From the NCBI GenBank assembly GCA_017309275.1, contig JAFKLT010000034.1, forward strand, positions 47,891 to 111,890: a stretch of DNA of 64,000 nt, in the 5' to 3' direction. Source of the DNA: Sphingomonadales bacterium. Lineage in GTDB: Bacteria > Pseudomonadota > Alphaproteobacteria > Sphingomonadales > Sphingomonadaceae. Both the position numbers and the translations under genes were made by a program. The notes below the pieces were generated by a model. It did no database searches. It saw only the letters and a list, made by a program, of their open reading frames with translations, and had not been told where the DNA came from. Below, in pieces: positions 1 through 7,955 of the stretch (positions are counted from its first letter, which is position 1; the number at the start of each line of letters is the position of its first letter).

Positions 1-1715
1 ACCGGATCTTCGAAGGGGGCCACAGTCCCATTGAGGTTTCCGGAACGGAAGCTGCCGCGCTGGCTGAAATACACCATGTGGCTGGGATCGATCTGGTACT
101 GTAGGCTGGCAGTCCAGGCAGGTGCCGACAGCTTCTTGCGCTGCGTTGCGGCGGGAGAGTCGGGATCGACGCCGAATACATTCCCAGGCGCCTGCGTGAT
201 GCCGACATTCACCCATGTGTAGCGGCCACCCAGAATCGCCGTGAGCTGATCGGTGACCTTATAGCTAATTTGCGCAAACACCGCCTTGGACGATTCCCGG
301 TTGCGATAGGCGTAGGAAATATCAGCTATCCCGCCGGGAACGACATCGGCGCCGATGTTGATCGGAATGATTTCATAACGCCGCTGGCGCGAAAAGAACA
401 CACCTGCGGTGTAGTCCAGCCGGTCGTCTAGCGCCGACCCCTGCACTTGAAGTTCGTTGGTGAAGATATTCGACCGGAAGGTTTGGCCGCCGGGAACGCC
501 GGTGGCATTGATGCCGTTTAGCTTGAAGAGCCAGAGGCTACCGAACGGTCCACCACCAAGGTTGCCCGAGGTTACGGAATTGCCCTTCATATAGGAGAAG
601 ATGTTCTTGATCGTCATCGTGTCGGTGACATCAAGCTCGGTCGTATTGGAGACGAAGAAATTCTCCGCGCTGTGCGGCAAATCGTACTGGAGGAAAGTCT
701 TGTACGGATTATCGTGCGAGAATTTGGTGAAGCCTTCGACTGCGCCAGGGAAAAAGCCCGGGCCCGCCGGCCCATCGTTGGCCCCATATATCGCGGCGAG
801 GGTTGAATCCCACAATACTCCGGTTGTATTGAAGAACTTGTTCGTGCCATCGCTGTTGAACTGGGTCGACGGATCGCCCGGCGTGGTCGGCACGCTGTTA
901 TAGTTGATGATATTACCGGCGCCTTCGGTCCCCTTAACGCGGTCATATTGGACGACTGTCGAGTTTCTGATCGTATCGGTCGGGGTGAGCAAGATTGTCG
1001 CGCGGCCCGAGCGGCTGTTCTTGTCGCCCAGCGTGTTGCCGGTGTTCACGTTGGTCATATAACCGTCGCCGCGGGTGATATCGCCCGCAAGGCGAATGGC
1101 GAGCTTGCCAGGGATCAGCGGCAGGTCGATCGCGGCTTGCATCTGGCCATAGTCGCGCGAAGCGCCGCGCAGAATGACAAATCCGGAAAATTCGTCGCCA
1201 GGCATTGGCGTTGAATAGAGAACTGCACCGCCCGTCGCATTGCGCCCGAACAGCGTTCCTTGGGGGCCTTTGAGGACCTGGATCGAACCGAGGTCGAAAA
1301 ACGCGGTCGCGGTATTGCCGGGATTGTAGGGCGCCTCGTTGAGGTAGGTCAGAACGGCAGGGCTGGTGCCCGAAAAGGGATCGAGCGACTGCCCGCGCAT
1401 GCTGAAGCTGAGCTGATTGGAGTTCTGGCCATTTTTTACTTGCAGGCCGGGCACGAGCGTGCCGATGTCTTGTTCGCTGGTGATCGCGCGGTCCTGAATC
1501 GTCTCGGCACCGAAGGCTACGACCGACACAGGCACTTTCGACAAGCTTTCTTCTCTGCGCTGCGCGGTGACGATGATTTCATTGGGGGCTGGGGCTTCGG
1601 CTTCAGTGGTCGTATCCGCTTCCTGCGCGAACGCAGCCGCCGGAAACGCAAAAGCTGCGGCCAAAATGGTGCCGCCGAGCAGGATATGGCTCGACCGATA
1701 TTTTGCTTTCGACAT
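1..1715 (-). CDS. TonB-dependent outer-membrane receptor, partial (C-terminus beyond window)
   Basis: The frame is open for 571 codons from an ATG at 1715 to the window edge, so the C-terminal part of the barrel is missing. The start has a GGGAGAGAG ribosome site. Residues 1-30 form a signal peptide ending AFA-QE. They are followed by a TonB-box-like EIIVTAQRREE and a plug domain (VPVSVVAFGAETI, then QVLKGPQGTLFGRNATGGAV, typical of sphingomonad receptors). Alternating aromatic beta-strand sequence follows. The protein should import a substrate across the outer membrane using TonB energy. It sits 20 bp downstream of the SnoaL-like gene and is probably cotranscribed with it, which ties it to the P450 island. 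The substrate cannot be read from the sequence; a terpenoid is inferred from the neighbours. Confidence 0.93.
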   Translation of the reverse strand, partial: MSKAKYRSSHILLGGTILAAAFAFPAAAFAQEADTTTEAEAPAPNEIIVTAQRREESLSKVPVSVVAFGAETIQDRAITSEQDIGTLVPGLQVKNGQNSNQLSFSMRGQSLDPFSGTSPAVLTYLNEAPYNPGNTATAFFDLGSIQVLKGPQGTLFGRNATGGAVLYSTPMPGDEFSGFVILRGASRDYGQMQAAIDLPLIPGKLAIRLAGDITRGDGYMTNVNTGNTLGDKNSRSGRATILLTPTDTIRNSTVVQYDRVKGTEGAGNIINYNSVPTTPGDPSTQFNSDGTNKFFNTTGVLWDSTLAAIYGANDGPAGPGFFPGAVEGFTKFSHDNPYKTFLQYDLPHSAENFFVSNTTELDVTDTMTIKNIFSYMKGNSVTSGNLGGGPFGSLWLFKLNGINATGVPGGQTFRSNIFTNELQVQGSALDDRLDYTAGVFFSRQRRYEIIPINIGADVVPGGIADISYAYRNRESSKAVFAQISYKVTDQLTAILGGRYTWVNVGITQAPGNVFGVDPDSPAATQRKKLSAPAWTASLQYQIDPSHMVYFSQRGSFRSGNLNGTVAPFEDP

Positions 1716-1735
1716 GTCTCTCTCCCTCATGATTA

Positions 1736-2299
1736 TCATTTTTTGGCGGAAGCTGCTCCCGCCGTTATCGTGTCCAAAGTCTCTCGCTTAGTGTCTTGCC
1801 GCGGGAAATCGCTTGCCTGCGGTGCGGCGCCCGGCCAGCGGATATTGAGCGGGCTCGAGAGCGATGTGCTGACGTCCGACCAGGGGCCGACATGGATCGC
1901 ACGCATCTCGCGGCGGGCGATCCGCCACTGCCCGTCTTCGCGGCGATATCGGTCGAGATAGCGGACGGCAGCGAAATAGGTCGCCTCGCCAATCCCTAGT
2001 TCAAGATGCGCCGCAACGGTTCCCGAGGCCGCGTCGGGGCCGTCGAAGCTCAGCTGCACATAATTGGGGGTGTGGACGGTCTGACCCATCCCAGACCGTG
2101 CCATTTTCAGAAATTCGGTGATCGCCGCGCGGCCCGCACTGTCGGGAAAGCCAGATGCTGCGAAGGTCGCGTCGATGGTGAAACAAAGTCCCAGCTGCGC
2201 ATAATCATCGTCGTCGGTGGCCTGAAAATAGGTCGCAACGAGATCGTGCAGTTCTGCACGATCCTCCAGCTTGCGCACTCGGTCTTCCAAAGTTGCCAC
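1736..2299 (-). CDS. SnoaL-like/NTF2-fold protein
   Basis: This 187-residue protein opens with ATLEDRVRKLEDRAELHDLVATYF, the usual beginning of SnoaL_4-type proteins (a cone-shaped alpha+beta barrel). Family members act as hydroxylase small subunits, isomerases or dehydratases, and the chemistry here is unknown. I chose the GTG at 2299 because AGGA lies 8 nt upstream and the protein then starts at the conserved ATLEDR. An ATG 12 codons further up would place the coding start next to the operator palindrome. It is the first gene of a two-gene unit with the TonB receptor and is divergent from the CMD-family gene. Its terminal 30 residues are polar and probably disordered. Confidence 0.85.
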   Translation of the reverse strand: MATLEDRVRKLEDRAELHDLVATYFQATDDDDYAQLGLCFTIDATFAASGFPDSAGRAAITEFLKMARSGMGQTVHTPNYVQLSFDGPDAASGTVAAHLELGIGEATYFAAVRYLDRYRREDGQWRIARREMRAIHVGPWSDVSTSLSSPLNIRWPGAAPQASDFPRQDTKRETLDTITAGAASAKK

Positions 2300-2339
2300 T
2301 GATTTTTTCCTATCCCAGACCGCCCGTGTAAACACATGT

Positions 2340-2365
2340 GTTGACTAGTCAACGCTAAAGTTGAC
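2340..2365. promoter_or_regulatory. Operator with three half-sites, GTTGAC-TA-GTCAAC-N6-GTTGAC
   Basis: The stretch contains a perfect 14-bp palindrome (2340-2353) overlapping a perfect inverted repeat AGTCAAC-N6-GTTGACT (2347-2366). It lies between the divergent SnoaL-like and CMD-family genes. The last half-site overlaps a plausible -35 (TTGACT) for the CMD-family gene. An adjacent palindrome AACACATGTGTT occupies 2331-2342. The same arm-N6-arm design recurs at 7823-7842 and 7881-7898. Confidence 0.7.
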
Positions 2366-2394
2366 TGAGAGCGAAAATCGGTTAAACCAGATCC

Positions 2395-3054
2395 ATGGAA
2401 ATGCTGTTTCTGCCCCACCTGCGCGATTCAACGCTGAAGGCGCTCGATGGCGTTGCGGAAGGAAGTCCCCTGGCGCCGCTGCCGCGGGCGCTGATTCAAC
2501 TCGGACTCGCGGCCTCGGTGACGTCGCTTGATCGCGGCGCATTGTCCGTCGCCGTTGCGGCCGCCTATGATCGCGGCGCGACGCCGACGCAGGTGCAAGA
2601 AGTGATTGCCCTCGTCTCCGGGCTCGGGGTGCATTCGCTGATGATCAGCGCGGTTATCGTGCTCGAAGAGGCGCAGCGGCGCGGTCTTGTGCCCGCCGAC
2701 AACATGCTCGATACCCAGCGTCAGGCGTTATGGGATGCGCGGGTTGGCGACGACCCATTCTGGGCCGATTTCGAGCGCGAGATGCCAGGCTTTTTGAAAG
2801 CGCTGCTCGTGCTGTCGCCCGACAGCTTCACTGGCTTCTTCGACTATTGCGCGATCCCCTGGAAATCGGGCACCGTGCCCGCGCGCGTCAAGGAACTGAT
2901 CGCAATGGCGAGCGACGCGACCCCCGCGCACCGCTTCGGTCCGGGCTTCCGCGTCCATTTGGGCAACGCGCTCAAATTGGGATGCGGCCGTACCGAAATT
3001 CTCGAGGCATTAGGTCTGGCGGCCGCGGCCCCTACGCATCGCGGGACGCCCTGA
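2395..3054 (+). CDS. Carboxymuconolactone decarboxylase/AhpD-family protein
   Basis: The 219-residue protein looks like a duplicated CMD-type alpha-helical fold. The first half has AAYDRGATPTQVQEVIALV and the second has VKELIAMASDATPAHRFGPGF followed by LGCGRTEILEALGLAA. The second repeat lacks the AhpD-type CxxC pair, so a peroxidase role is doubtful. A decarboxylase, lactonase-like or purely structural role remains possible. No strong ribosome site precedes the ATG. It is transcribed away from the SnoaL-like gene under the shared operator and ends 3 bp from the converging P450 gene. Confidence 0.82.
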   Translation: MEMLFLPHLRDSTLKALDGVAEGSPLAPLPRALIQLGLAASVTSLDRGALSVAVAAAYDRGATPTQVQEVIALVSGLGVHSLMISAVIVLEEAQRRGLVPADNMLDTQRQALWDARVGDDPFWADFEREMPGFLKALLVLSPDSFTGFFDYCAIPWKSGTVPARVKELIAMASDATPAHRFGPGFRVHLGNALKLGCGRTEILEALGLAAAAPTHRGTP

Positions 3055-3057
3055 ACT

Positions 3058-4335
3058 TCAGGCCACGTCCCACACGAACGGCACATCCTCGACCGCCGCG
3101 ATGATACCCGACCGATAGATCGGATTCGCGCCTTCGGCCAAACGGAAGGTGGGAATACGCTTTAACCATTCCTGCAACGTCACCGTCGCCTCCATGCGGG
3201 CGAGATGCATCCCGACGCAGCGGTGCGGGCCGCCGCCAAAAGTAGTGTGCTTAGGCCCCTTGCGGTCCCATTGGACGTCCATCGGGCAGGCGTTTTCGTT
3301 GGCATCGAGCCCGTGCAGCACGGTCGGCAGCAAGATCATGTCGCCATGCTTGAGCTCGACCCCATGGAAGACCTGATCCTTGGCGACCATGCGCGCTTCG
3401 GACACGACGGCGAAACGTCGGAACAACTCTTCGACGCCGCGCAGCAGTTTCAGGTCGTTGCCCTGCAGTTCGGCGACCTTGTCCGGATTGCGCGCCAGGT
3501 AGATCATCATGAAGCTGAGGAAATTGACGACGGTATCGAGCCCGCCCAGCAACAGCAGCGAGATCATCCCGACCGCCTTGTCGTGAGGCAAGGGCTCGCC
3601 GTTGATCGTTCCGTTCACGACGGTCGTTATCAGATCGGTGTCGGTGCCGCCGCGCCGCGCATTGATGATCGGTTCGACATATTCGAAAAAGCCGGTGTTG
3701 GCGGCATCGAGGCACGCCGCCATCTCCTCCGGCGTGTCGCCGGTCGGGCGAGTCATGCCGACAGCAAAATGCTCGAGCTTGGGCGCATCTTCCATCGGAA
3801 GGCCGGCCATTGCCATGAACACTTTGACCGGAAATATCTTGGCGTAATCTGTCGAAAAATCGCAATGACCACGCGGTGCGATTTCATCGATCAGGTCGCT
3901 CGCGGTTTGCCGCACTTGATCCTCCACCTCGCGGATGCGAGCGAGATTTAGCCCGGTATCGAGAAGTTTGCGGTACGGTGTATGTTCCGGCGGATCCATC
4001 CGGGTCGGCACCATCAGATACTTCTCGCCCGCTTCCTTGGGGAGGAAGATGACCTCGCTCGAGAACCGCGAGGGGTCCTCATAGATTTCACGGACCATAG
4101 GCCCGTCCATCGCGATCCAGTGGCCGCCGGTCAGCGGAGTCCACACGAGCTTGGGCATGTTCTGGGCATGAAGCCCGACCCAAGCTTCGTGATAGCCTGC
4201 CTCGATGCCGTCGAGCGCGTACATGTCGATATCGCGGACCAGGTTGTCCGGCACATGGACGGGCTTAACGACGCGCGAGCGATTGTCGGCGGCTGGCGCC
4301 GGGGATTGGGTGTCGATGGACGTTGCCTTGTTCAT
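3058..4335 (-). CDS. Cytochrome P450, CYP101 (P450cam)-like
   Basis: A complete 425-residue soluble class I P450. The haem loop FGGGPHRC ends at the ligand Cys373, the ExxR of helix K is E303-R306, and the I-helix reads [13 protein letters not shown] (260-272) with the acid/alcohol pair D267-T268. The text around the I-helix, the C-terminus and the B' region matches P450cam as I remember it. In that alignment F97, Y106 and T111 fall on P450cam F87, Y96 and T101, the camphor-contact residues. V247 is replaced by Leu and D297 by Glu. It is the last gene of the LLM-LLM-ADH-P450 operon. Its electrons should come from the reductase and ferredoxin at 11639-13207. Family certain; substrate (camphor-like ketone) inferred. 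Confidence 0.95.
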   Translation of the reverse strand: MNKATSIDTQSPAPAADNRSRVVKPVHVPDNLVRDIDMYALDGIEAGYHEAWVGLHAQNMPKLVWTPLTGGHWIAMDGPMVREIYEDPSRFSSEVIFLPKEAGEKYLMVPTRMDPPEHTPYRKLLDTGLNLARIREVEDQVRQTASDLIDEIAPRGHCDFSTDYAKIFPVKVFMAMAGLPMEDAPKLEHFAVGMTRPTGDTPEEMAACLDAANTGFFEYVEPIINARRGGTDTDLITTVVNGTINGEPLPHDKAVGMISLLLLGGLDTVVNFLSFMMIYLARNPDKVAELQGNDLKLLRGVEELFRRFAVVSEARMVAKDQVFHGVELKHGDMILLPTVLHGLDANENACPMDVQWDRKGPKHTTFGGGPHRCVGMHLARMEATVTLQEWLKRIPTFRLAEGANPIYRSGIIAAVEDVPFVWDVA

Positions 4336-4359
4336 GGAAGAGCCTCTTTCGGTTCGATG

Positions 4360-5445
4360 TCAGCTATGTTCGGGATCGATAACCGCCTTGATGACGTTGC
4401 CTGCGGCGGTCGCTGCGAGCGCCGCGCTCGCACCCGCCACGCCGAAGCGATGCGTGACCAGCGCGGCCAGCGGCACACGGTCTTGGCACCGGACTGCAAG
4501 TTGCAGCGCGTCATGGTAGTTTTTCGGCTTGGGGAAGCTGGCGCCCGCGACGGTCAGATTCTTGGTCGTCAGGTCGCGCGGGCTGATCGGCTGGGTGCCG
4601 ATCGCGCCCCACAAGCCCAAGATGATATAGCGGCCATGGTTTCCGGTGAGATCGACGCCTTCGGGGAAGGCCGACAGGACGCCTGCCGCCTCGACCACCA
4701 CATCGGGACCATTCGCGCCGCAAAGATCATAGATTTGGCGCCTTCGCTCATCAGCACTATCCTCGAGCGACACGGTCGCTGTCGCGCCAAGTGATTTCGC
4801 AACGTCGAGCCGGTTGGCATGGACATCGACCGCGATCACTTCGCGCGCGCCCATCAGCGACGCGACGAGGACCGCGGCTAGGCCGACCGGCCCTGCGCCT
4901 TGCACGACCACACTCTGGCCGATGCGTACCGGGCCGCAGCGATCAAAGCCGCGCAGCACCGTCGGCAGTGCGCAACCCAAGGCGATCACGGCATCGACAT
5001 CGGCATGGTCAGGGACGCGGAAGAAGGCGAGGCCATTGGGTAGCCAGGCAAAGTCGGCATAGCTGCCCCAGTTTGGCTTCTCCGCATGTTCGAAAAATTG
5101 GGAATTCTCGCATGGCGTTTCCTCGAGTACGGTGCAGCTGTGGCAGCGATGGCAGAGCGCGATCGGCGCCCAGTAAACCAGATCGCCGGGCTTCACCGGC
5201 ACGCCTGCGTAGTCGGTCGTCACCCCTTCGCCGAGTTTCTCGACTCGGCCGACGCCTTCATGGCCGAGGATGATAGGGAAGGGCATGATCCCGGCGCCGC
5301 CATCCGCGATATGAACATCGCTGCCGCAAACGCCGCCGACGACGATCCGCACCAGCGCACCGCCGGGTTCGGGATCGACGATCGGCACATCCCAGGTCTC
5401 AATTCGGTTGGGCTCGACGAGTACGCATGCTTTGCCGGTGGCCAT
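4360..5445 (-). CDS. Zinc-dependent alcohol dehydrogenase (hydroxycamphor-dehydrogenase-like)
   Basis: A 361-residue medium-chain dehydrogenase. Catalytic zinc ligands are C40 (GGVCGSD) and H62-E63 (LGHEG). A four-cysteine structural zinc site is formed by C98, C101, C104 and C112. The Rossmann motif GAGPVGL follows. It should oxidise a secondary alcohol to a ketone with NAD(P). It lies 24 bp upstream of the P450 gene, so it probably oxidises the alcohol the P450 makes, as 5-exo-hydroxycamphor dehydrogenase does in Pseudomonas. The start has AAGGAAA 8 nt upstream. Confidence 0.92.
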   Translation of the reverse strand: MATGKACVLVEPNRIETWDVPIVDPEPGGALVRIVVGGVCGSDVHIADGGAGIMPFPIILGHEGVGRVEKLGEGVTTDYAGVPVKPGDLVYWAPIALCHRCHSCTVLEETPCENSQFFEHAEKPNWGSYADFAWLPNGLAFFRVPDHADVDAVIALGCALPTVLRGFDRCGPVRIGQSVVVQGAGPVGLAAVLVASLMGAREVIAVDVHANRLDVAKSLGATATVSLEDSADERRRQIYDLCGANGPDVVVEAAGVLSAFPEGVDLTGNHGRYIILGLWGAIGTQPISPRDLTTKNLTVAGASFPKPKNYHDALQLAVRCQDRVPLAALVTHRFGVAGASAALAATAAGNVIKAVIDPEHS

Positions 5446-5505
5446 ATGCTGTTTCCTTCCCGCGGTTCGGTCTTGCGCCGGATCTCGCTGATATTGATCA
5501 TCGCC

Positions 5506-6606
5506 CTAATTGGGCATTTTGACTTTCGGACAGACCTCGGTCGCCAGTCGGCGCAGCGATTCTTCCCAGGGTTTCGGGTCGTCGAGGCTGTCATGCTGGT
5601 TGGCGACAATCTGGCCCCAGCCGCCGCAGGCGTCGGCCAGTCTCTCCAGCTTCTCGATTACCGTTTCAGGCGACCCGCACAGAATGACATGATTGATCAG
5701 GAAGTCATCGTCGATGTCGGCGGGCGAAATGTCCTGGCCGCTGTCGGCGATGATGCCGTCGAAGAGGCCGAATTTGACGTAAATTTCTTTCAGATATTCA
5801 TGCCAGGTTCGCATCATCCCGGTCTTGAGCACCATCCGTTTGGCCTCAGCGTCGGTGTCGGCGATGAAAACGTCGCGGCAGACGCGATAGCGGCTGCGGT
5901 CGGCGGTGCGGCGTTTGGAAGCCATCGCCGTTTCCCACGTGTCCCAATGCGCCTTCATCTGCGGTGTACCGCCAAAAAAGGAAATCGGGCTGTAATCGCG
6001 CTCGCCCGCAAACTTCATCGATGAGCTGTTCATTGACAGCCCGGTGACCGCGATCTCAAGCTTGTCGCGCCCGCCATAGGGACTGTTGTCGGCGATCAGC
6101 ACATTATATTCGGGCATCGTTTCCGAGCCTGGAAAGCCTGCCTGGAAATACTCACCCTTCTCGACGAAGGGTTTGCGCTCCCACACCCGCTCCATGAGAT
6201 GCAACGCCTCAAGCTGGCGCGGCGGCAGGCTCGAAATATTCTCATAGCCATGGAGGATGGCGTCGGTGTGATGTCCGCCGGGCGCAACACCGAGGAAATA
6301 GCGCCCTTCCATTACCTGGCTGAGCCAGCCGATGCGGATCGCGAGCGTCGCCGGGTCGTGGTAGGGCAGCAAATGCGCCATGGGAGCAAAGCGGATATTT
6401 TTGGTCGTCTGCGCGCAGGCGGCAATGATCGCCTCGGGCATCGGGATATTTTCCCAGCCCAGCGTATAATGTTCGCCGATCATATAATCGGTGTAGCCCG
6501 CCTCGTCGGCGATCCGCGCGATGTCGAGCGCCCAGTCGAACACTTGCCGCGGGGTGCGGTTCGGCGGATTATAGGGGGTCATAAAGATCCCGCACTGCAT
6601 CGGCAT
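5506..6606 (-). CDS. LLM-class flavin monooxygenase, diketocamphane-monooxygenase-like (type II Baeyer-Villiger)
   Basis: A 366-residue bacterial-luciferase-fold enzyme. Conserved stretches include IGEHYTLGWENIP, NIRFAPMAHLLPYHDP, GRYFLGVAPGGHHTDAILHG, FQAGFPGSETMPEY and NSSSMKFAGERDYSPISFFGG. From memory these follow 2,5-diketocamphane monooxygenase closely. Such enzymes use FMNH2 supplied by a separate flavin reductase to turn a cyclic ketone into a lactone. No flavin reductase gene is seen here. I chose the ATG at 6606, with GGGAG about 8 nt upstream; a TTG five codons earlier would lie inside that ribosome site. Function: oxidation of the ketone made by the P450 and dehydrogenase. Confidence 0.9.
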   Translation of the reverse strand: MPMQCGIFMTPYNPPNRTPRQVFDWALDIARIADEAGYTDYMIGEHYTLGWENIPMPEAIIAACAQTTKNIRFAPMAHLLPYHDPATLAIRIGWLSQVMEGRYFLGVAPGGHHTDAILHGYENISSLPPRQLEALHLMERVWERKPFVEKGEYFQAGFPGSETMPEYNVLIADNSPYGGRDKLEIAVTGLSMNSSSMKFAGERDYSPISFFGGTPQMKAHWDTWETAMASKRRTADRSRYRVCRDVFIADTDAEAKRMVLKTGMMRTWHEYLKEIYVKFGLFDGIIADSGQDISPADIDDDFLINHVILCGSPETVIEKLERLADACGGWGQIVANQHDSLDDPKPWEESLRRLATEVCPKVKMPN

Positions 6607-6642
6607 TGACGTCTCTCCCAATCTTGTTCTTATGGCATCGGC

Positions 6643-7797
6643 TTAGACATAGGTTCCGTCGGCCGCCTTCGTCGAAAAGCGCGGTGCGACCTTTGCGATG
6701 AATTCTTCGAGCTCGGCGTGGTTTTCGTCAGGCTCGAGATGGCCCTGCCCGAACATCAGGAACAGTTCGTCAAAGCCTAGCTTGTCATGCGCCTTGCCGA
6801 TCTGGTCGGCGATCTCGTCGGCCGAGCCGATCAGGACATTGGGCGGGCGCTGGCCGAGCGGAATGAACCATTCGTCCCAGAACCACATATGCTCTTCCAT
6901 CAGCTTCTTGGCGCGTTCTTTATCGCTGGTGAGCATCAAGAAGCCGCCCCACGCCGAAGCATCGGTGCTGGTGACTTCCCGACCGTGCTTGGCGGCATGG
7001 CCGATGTAGCGTTGGTTGAGCGAGTCGCAGAAATCGAGATTGTCCGAGAGGACAATCAGCTTGCCGCCTTCCTCCGCCCAGAAATCGATCGTGCGTCCCG
7101 ACGCGGCAAAGCCGCCATAGATCGGCGGATGCGGATCTTGGTAACAGCGCGGCGCGATGCCAATCTGGCGGACGATACCGTCGGCATCCTGGCCTTTGCC
7201 ATATTTGGCATAAGCGGGGTGTCCGCCGGATCCGCCCTCGGGCGGGAACTGCCAATTATCGCCCTTGTGGTCGAATACGTCGTTGGTCCACGCCTTCTTG
7301 ATGACGCGCACGCCTTCCTCGAACAACGATCGGTTTCGGGCGTCCTGCTGGTCGCGCGCCTTCACATTGTCGGGCGTCGTCGCGCCGACGCCTTCCTTAA
7401 TGCCATAGGCGTCGACCCAGCGCGCATGATAGCCGCGGGTGAAACCGCAAAACAGCCGACCCTGCAGCATATGGTCGAGAGTTGCGATTTCCTCGGCAAC
7501 CCGCACCGGATTGTGGGTGGTCATGGTATAACCCATGATCCCCGCTTTCATCCGCTTGCTGTGCTGTCCGACGAACAGGCTGAACATGCCGGGGTGGTTA
7601 TTTACCTCGAAACCCTCGATCTGGAGATGATGTTCAGGCTGGCAGTAGCCATAGAACCCGAGTTCGTCGGCATGCTGCACATATCCGCGCACTTCTTCGA
7701 GAAAGCGCTGGTACAGTTCGGGGCGCTGGCCGGCCATTCCCTGTTCGATCTCGTGGCGCCGCCCGACGACCCCGGTCTGCATCAAATGGAATTTCAT
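6643..7797 (-). CDS. LLM-class flavin-dependent oxidoreductase
   Basis: A 384-residue luciferase-like monooxygenase, first gene of the four-gene minus-strand operon. Motifs include GFYGYCQPEHHLQIEGFEVNN near the N-terminus, TLDHMLQGRLFCGFTRGYHARWVDAYG, and a C-terminal VLIGSADEIADQIGK typical of the family. It differs clearly from the neighbouring diketocamphane-type enzyme, so the operon probably carries two separate flavin monooxygenation steps. The start at 7797 has GAGGAG a few bases upstream. The promoter region holds the palindrome at 7823-7842, only 26 bp from the start. Substrate unknown. Confidence 0.9.
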   Translation of the reverse strand: MKFHLMQTGVVGRRHEIEQGMAGQRPELYQRFLEEVRGYVQHADELGFYGYCQPEHHLQIEGFEVNNHPGMFSLFVGQHSKRMKAGIMGYTMTTHNPVRVAEEIATLDHMLQGRLFCGFTRGYHARWVDAYGIKEGVGATTPDNVKARDQQDARNRSLFEEGVRVIKKAWTNDVFDHKGDNWQFPPEGGSGGHPAYAKYGKGQDADGIVRQIGIAPRCYQDPHPPIYGGFAASGRTIDFWAEEGGKLIVLSDNLDFCDSLNQRYIGHAAKHGREVTSTDASAWGGFLMLTSDKERAKKLMEEHMWFWDEWFIPLGQRPPNVLIGSADEIADQIGKAHDKLGFDELFLMFGQGHLEPDENHAELEEFIAKVAPRFSTKAADGTYV

Positions 7798-7822
7798 AGC
7801 CCGCTCCTCACCCGATAGTTTT

Positions 7823-7842
7823 TATCAACACTCGCGTTGATA
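7823..7842. promoter_or_regulatory. Operator TATCAAC-N6-GTTGATA
   Basis: A perfect 7-6-7 inverted repeat between the divergent LLM operon and acyl-CoA ligase gene. The central bases ACTCGC share the NNTNGC pattern with the other copies when those are read in the same orientation. It sits where a repressor would block the LLM-operon promoter. Confidence 0.65.
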
Positions 7843-7880
7843 GGAAGGATGTGGGGCTTCTGTCAATGGGCAATCGGACA

Positions 7881-7898
7881 GTCAACAATAGCGTTGAC
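7881..7898. promoter_or_regulatory. Operator GTCAAC-N6-GTTGAC
   Basis: A second inverted repeat in the same divergent region, 75 bp before the acyl-CoA ligase start. The right arm with the next base (TTGACA) is also a consensus -35 hexamer, so binding could occlude RNA polymerase. Centre AATAGC. Confidence 0.65.
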
Positions 7899-7955
7899 AG
7901 ATTGCTTGCGACTACGCATGGATGGCGACGCGCACAAATAGATGCGGGAGAGGAT

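Noticed and set aside
7851-7955. N-terminal extension of the acyl-CoA ligase from GTG 7851
   Set aside because: It would translate through the operator, lacks a ribosome site, and ATG 7956 has a strong one.
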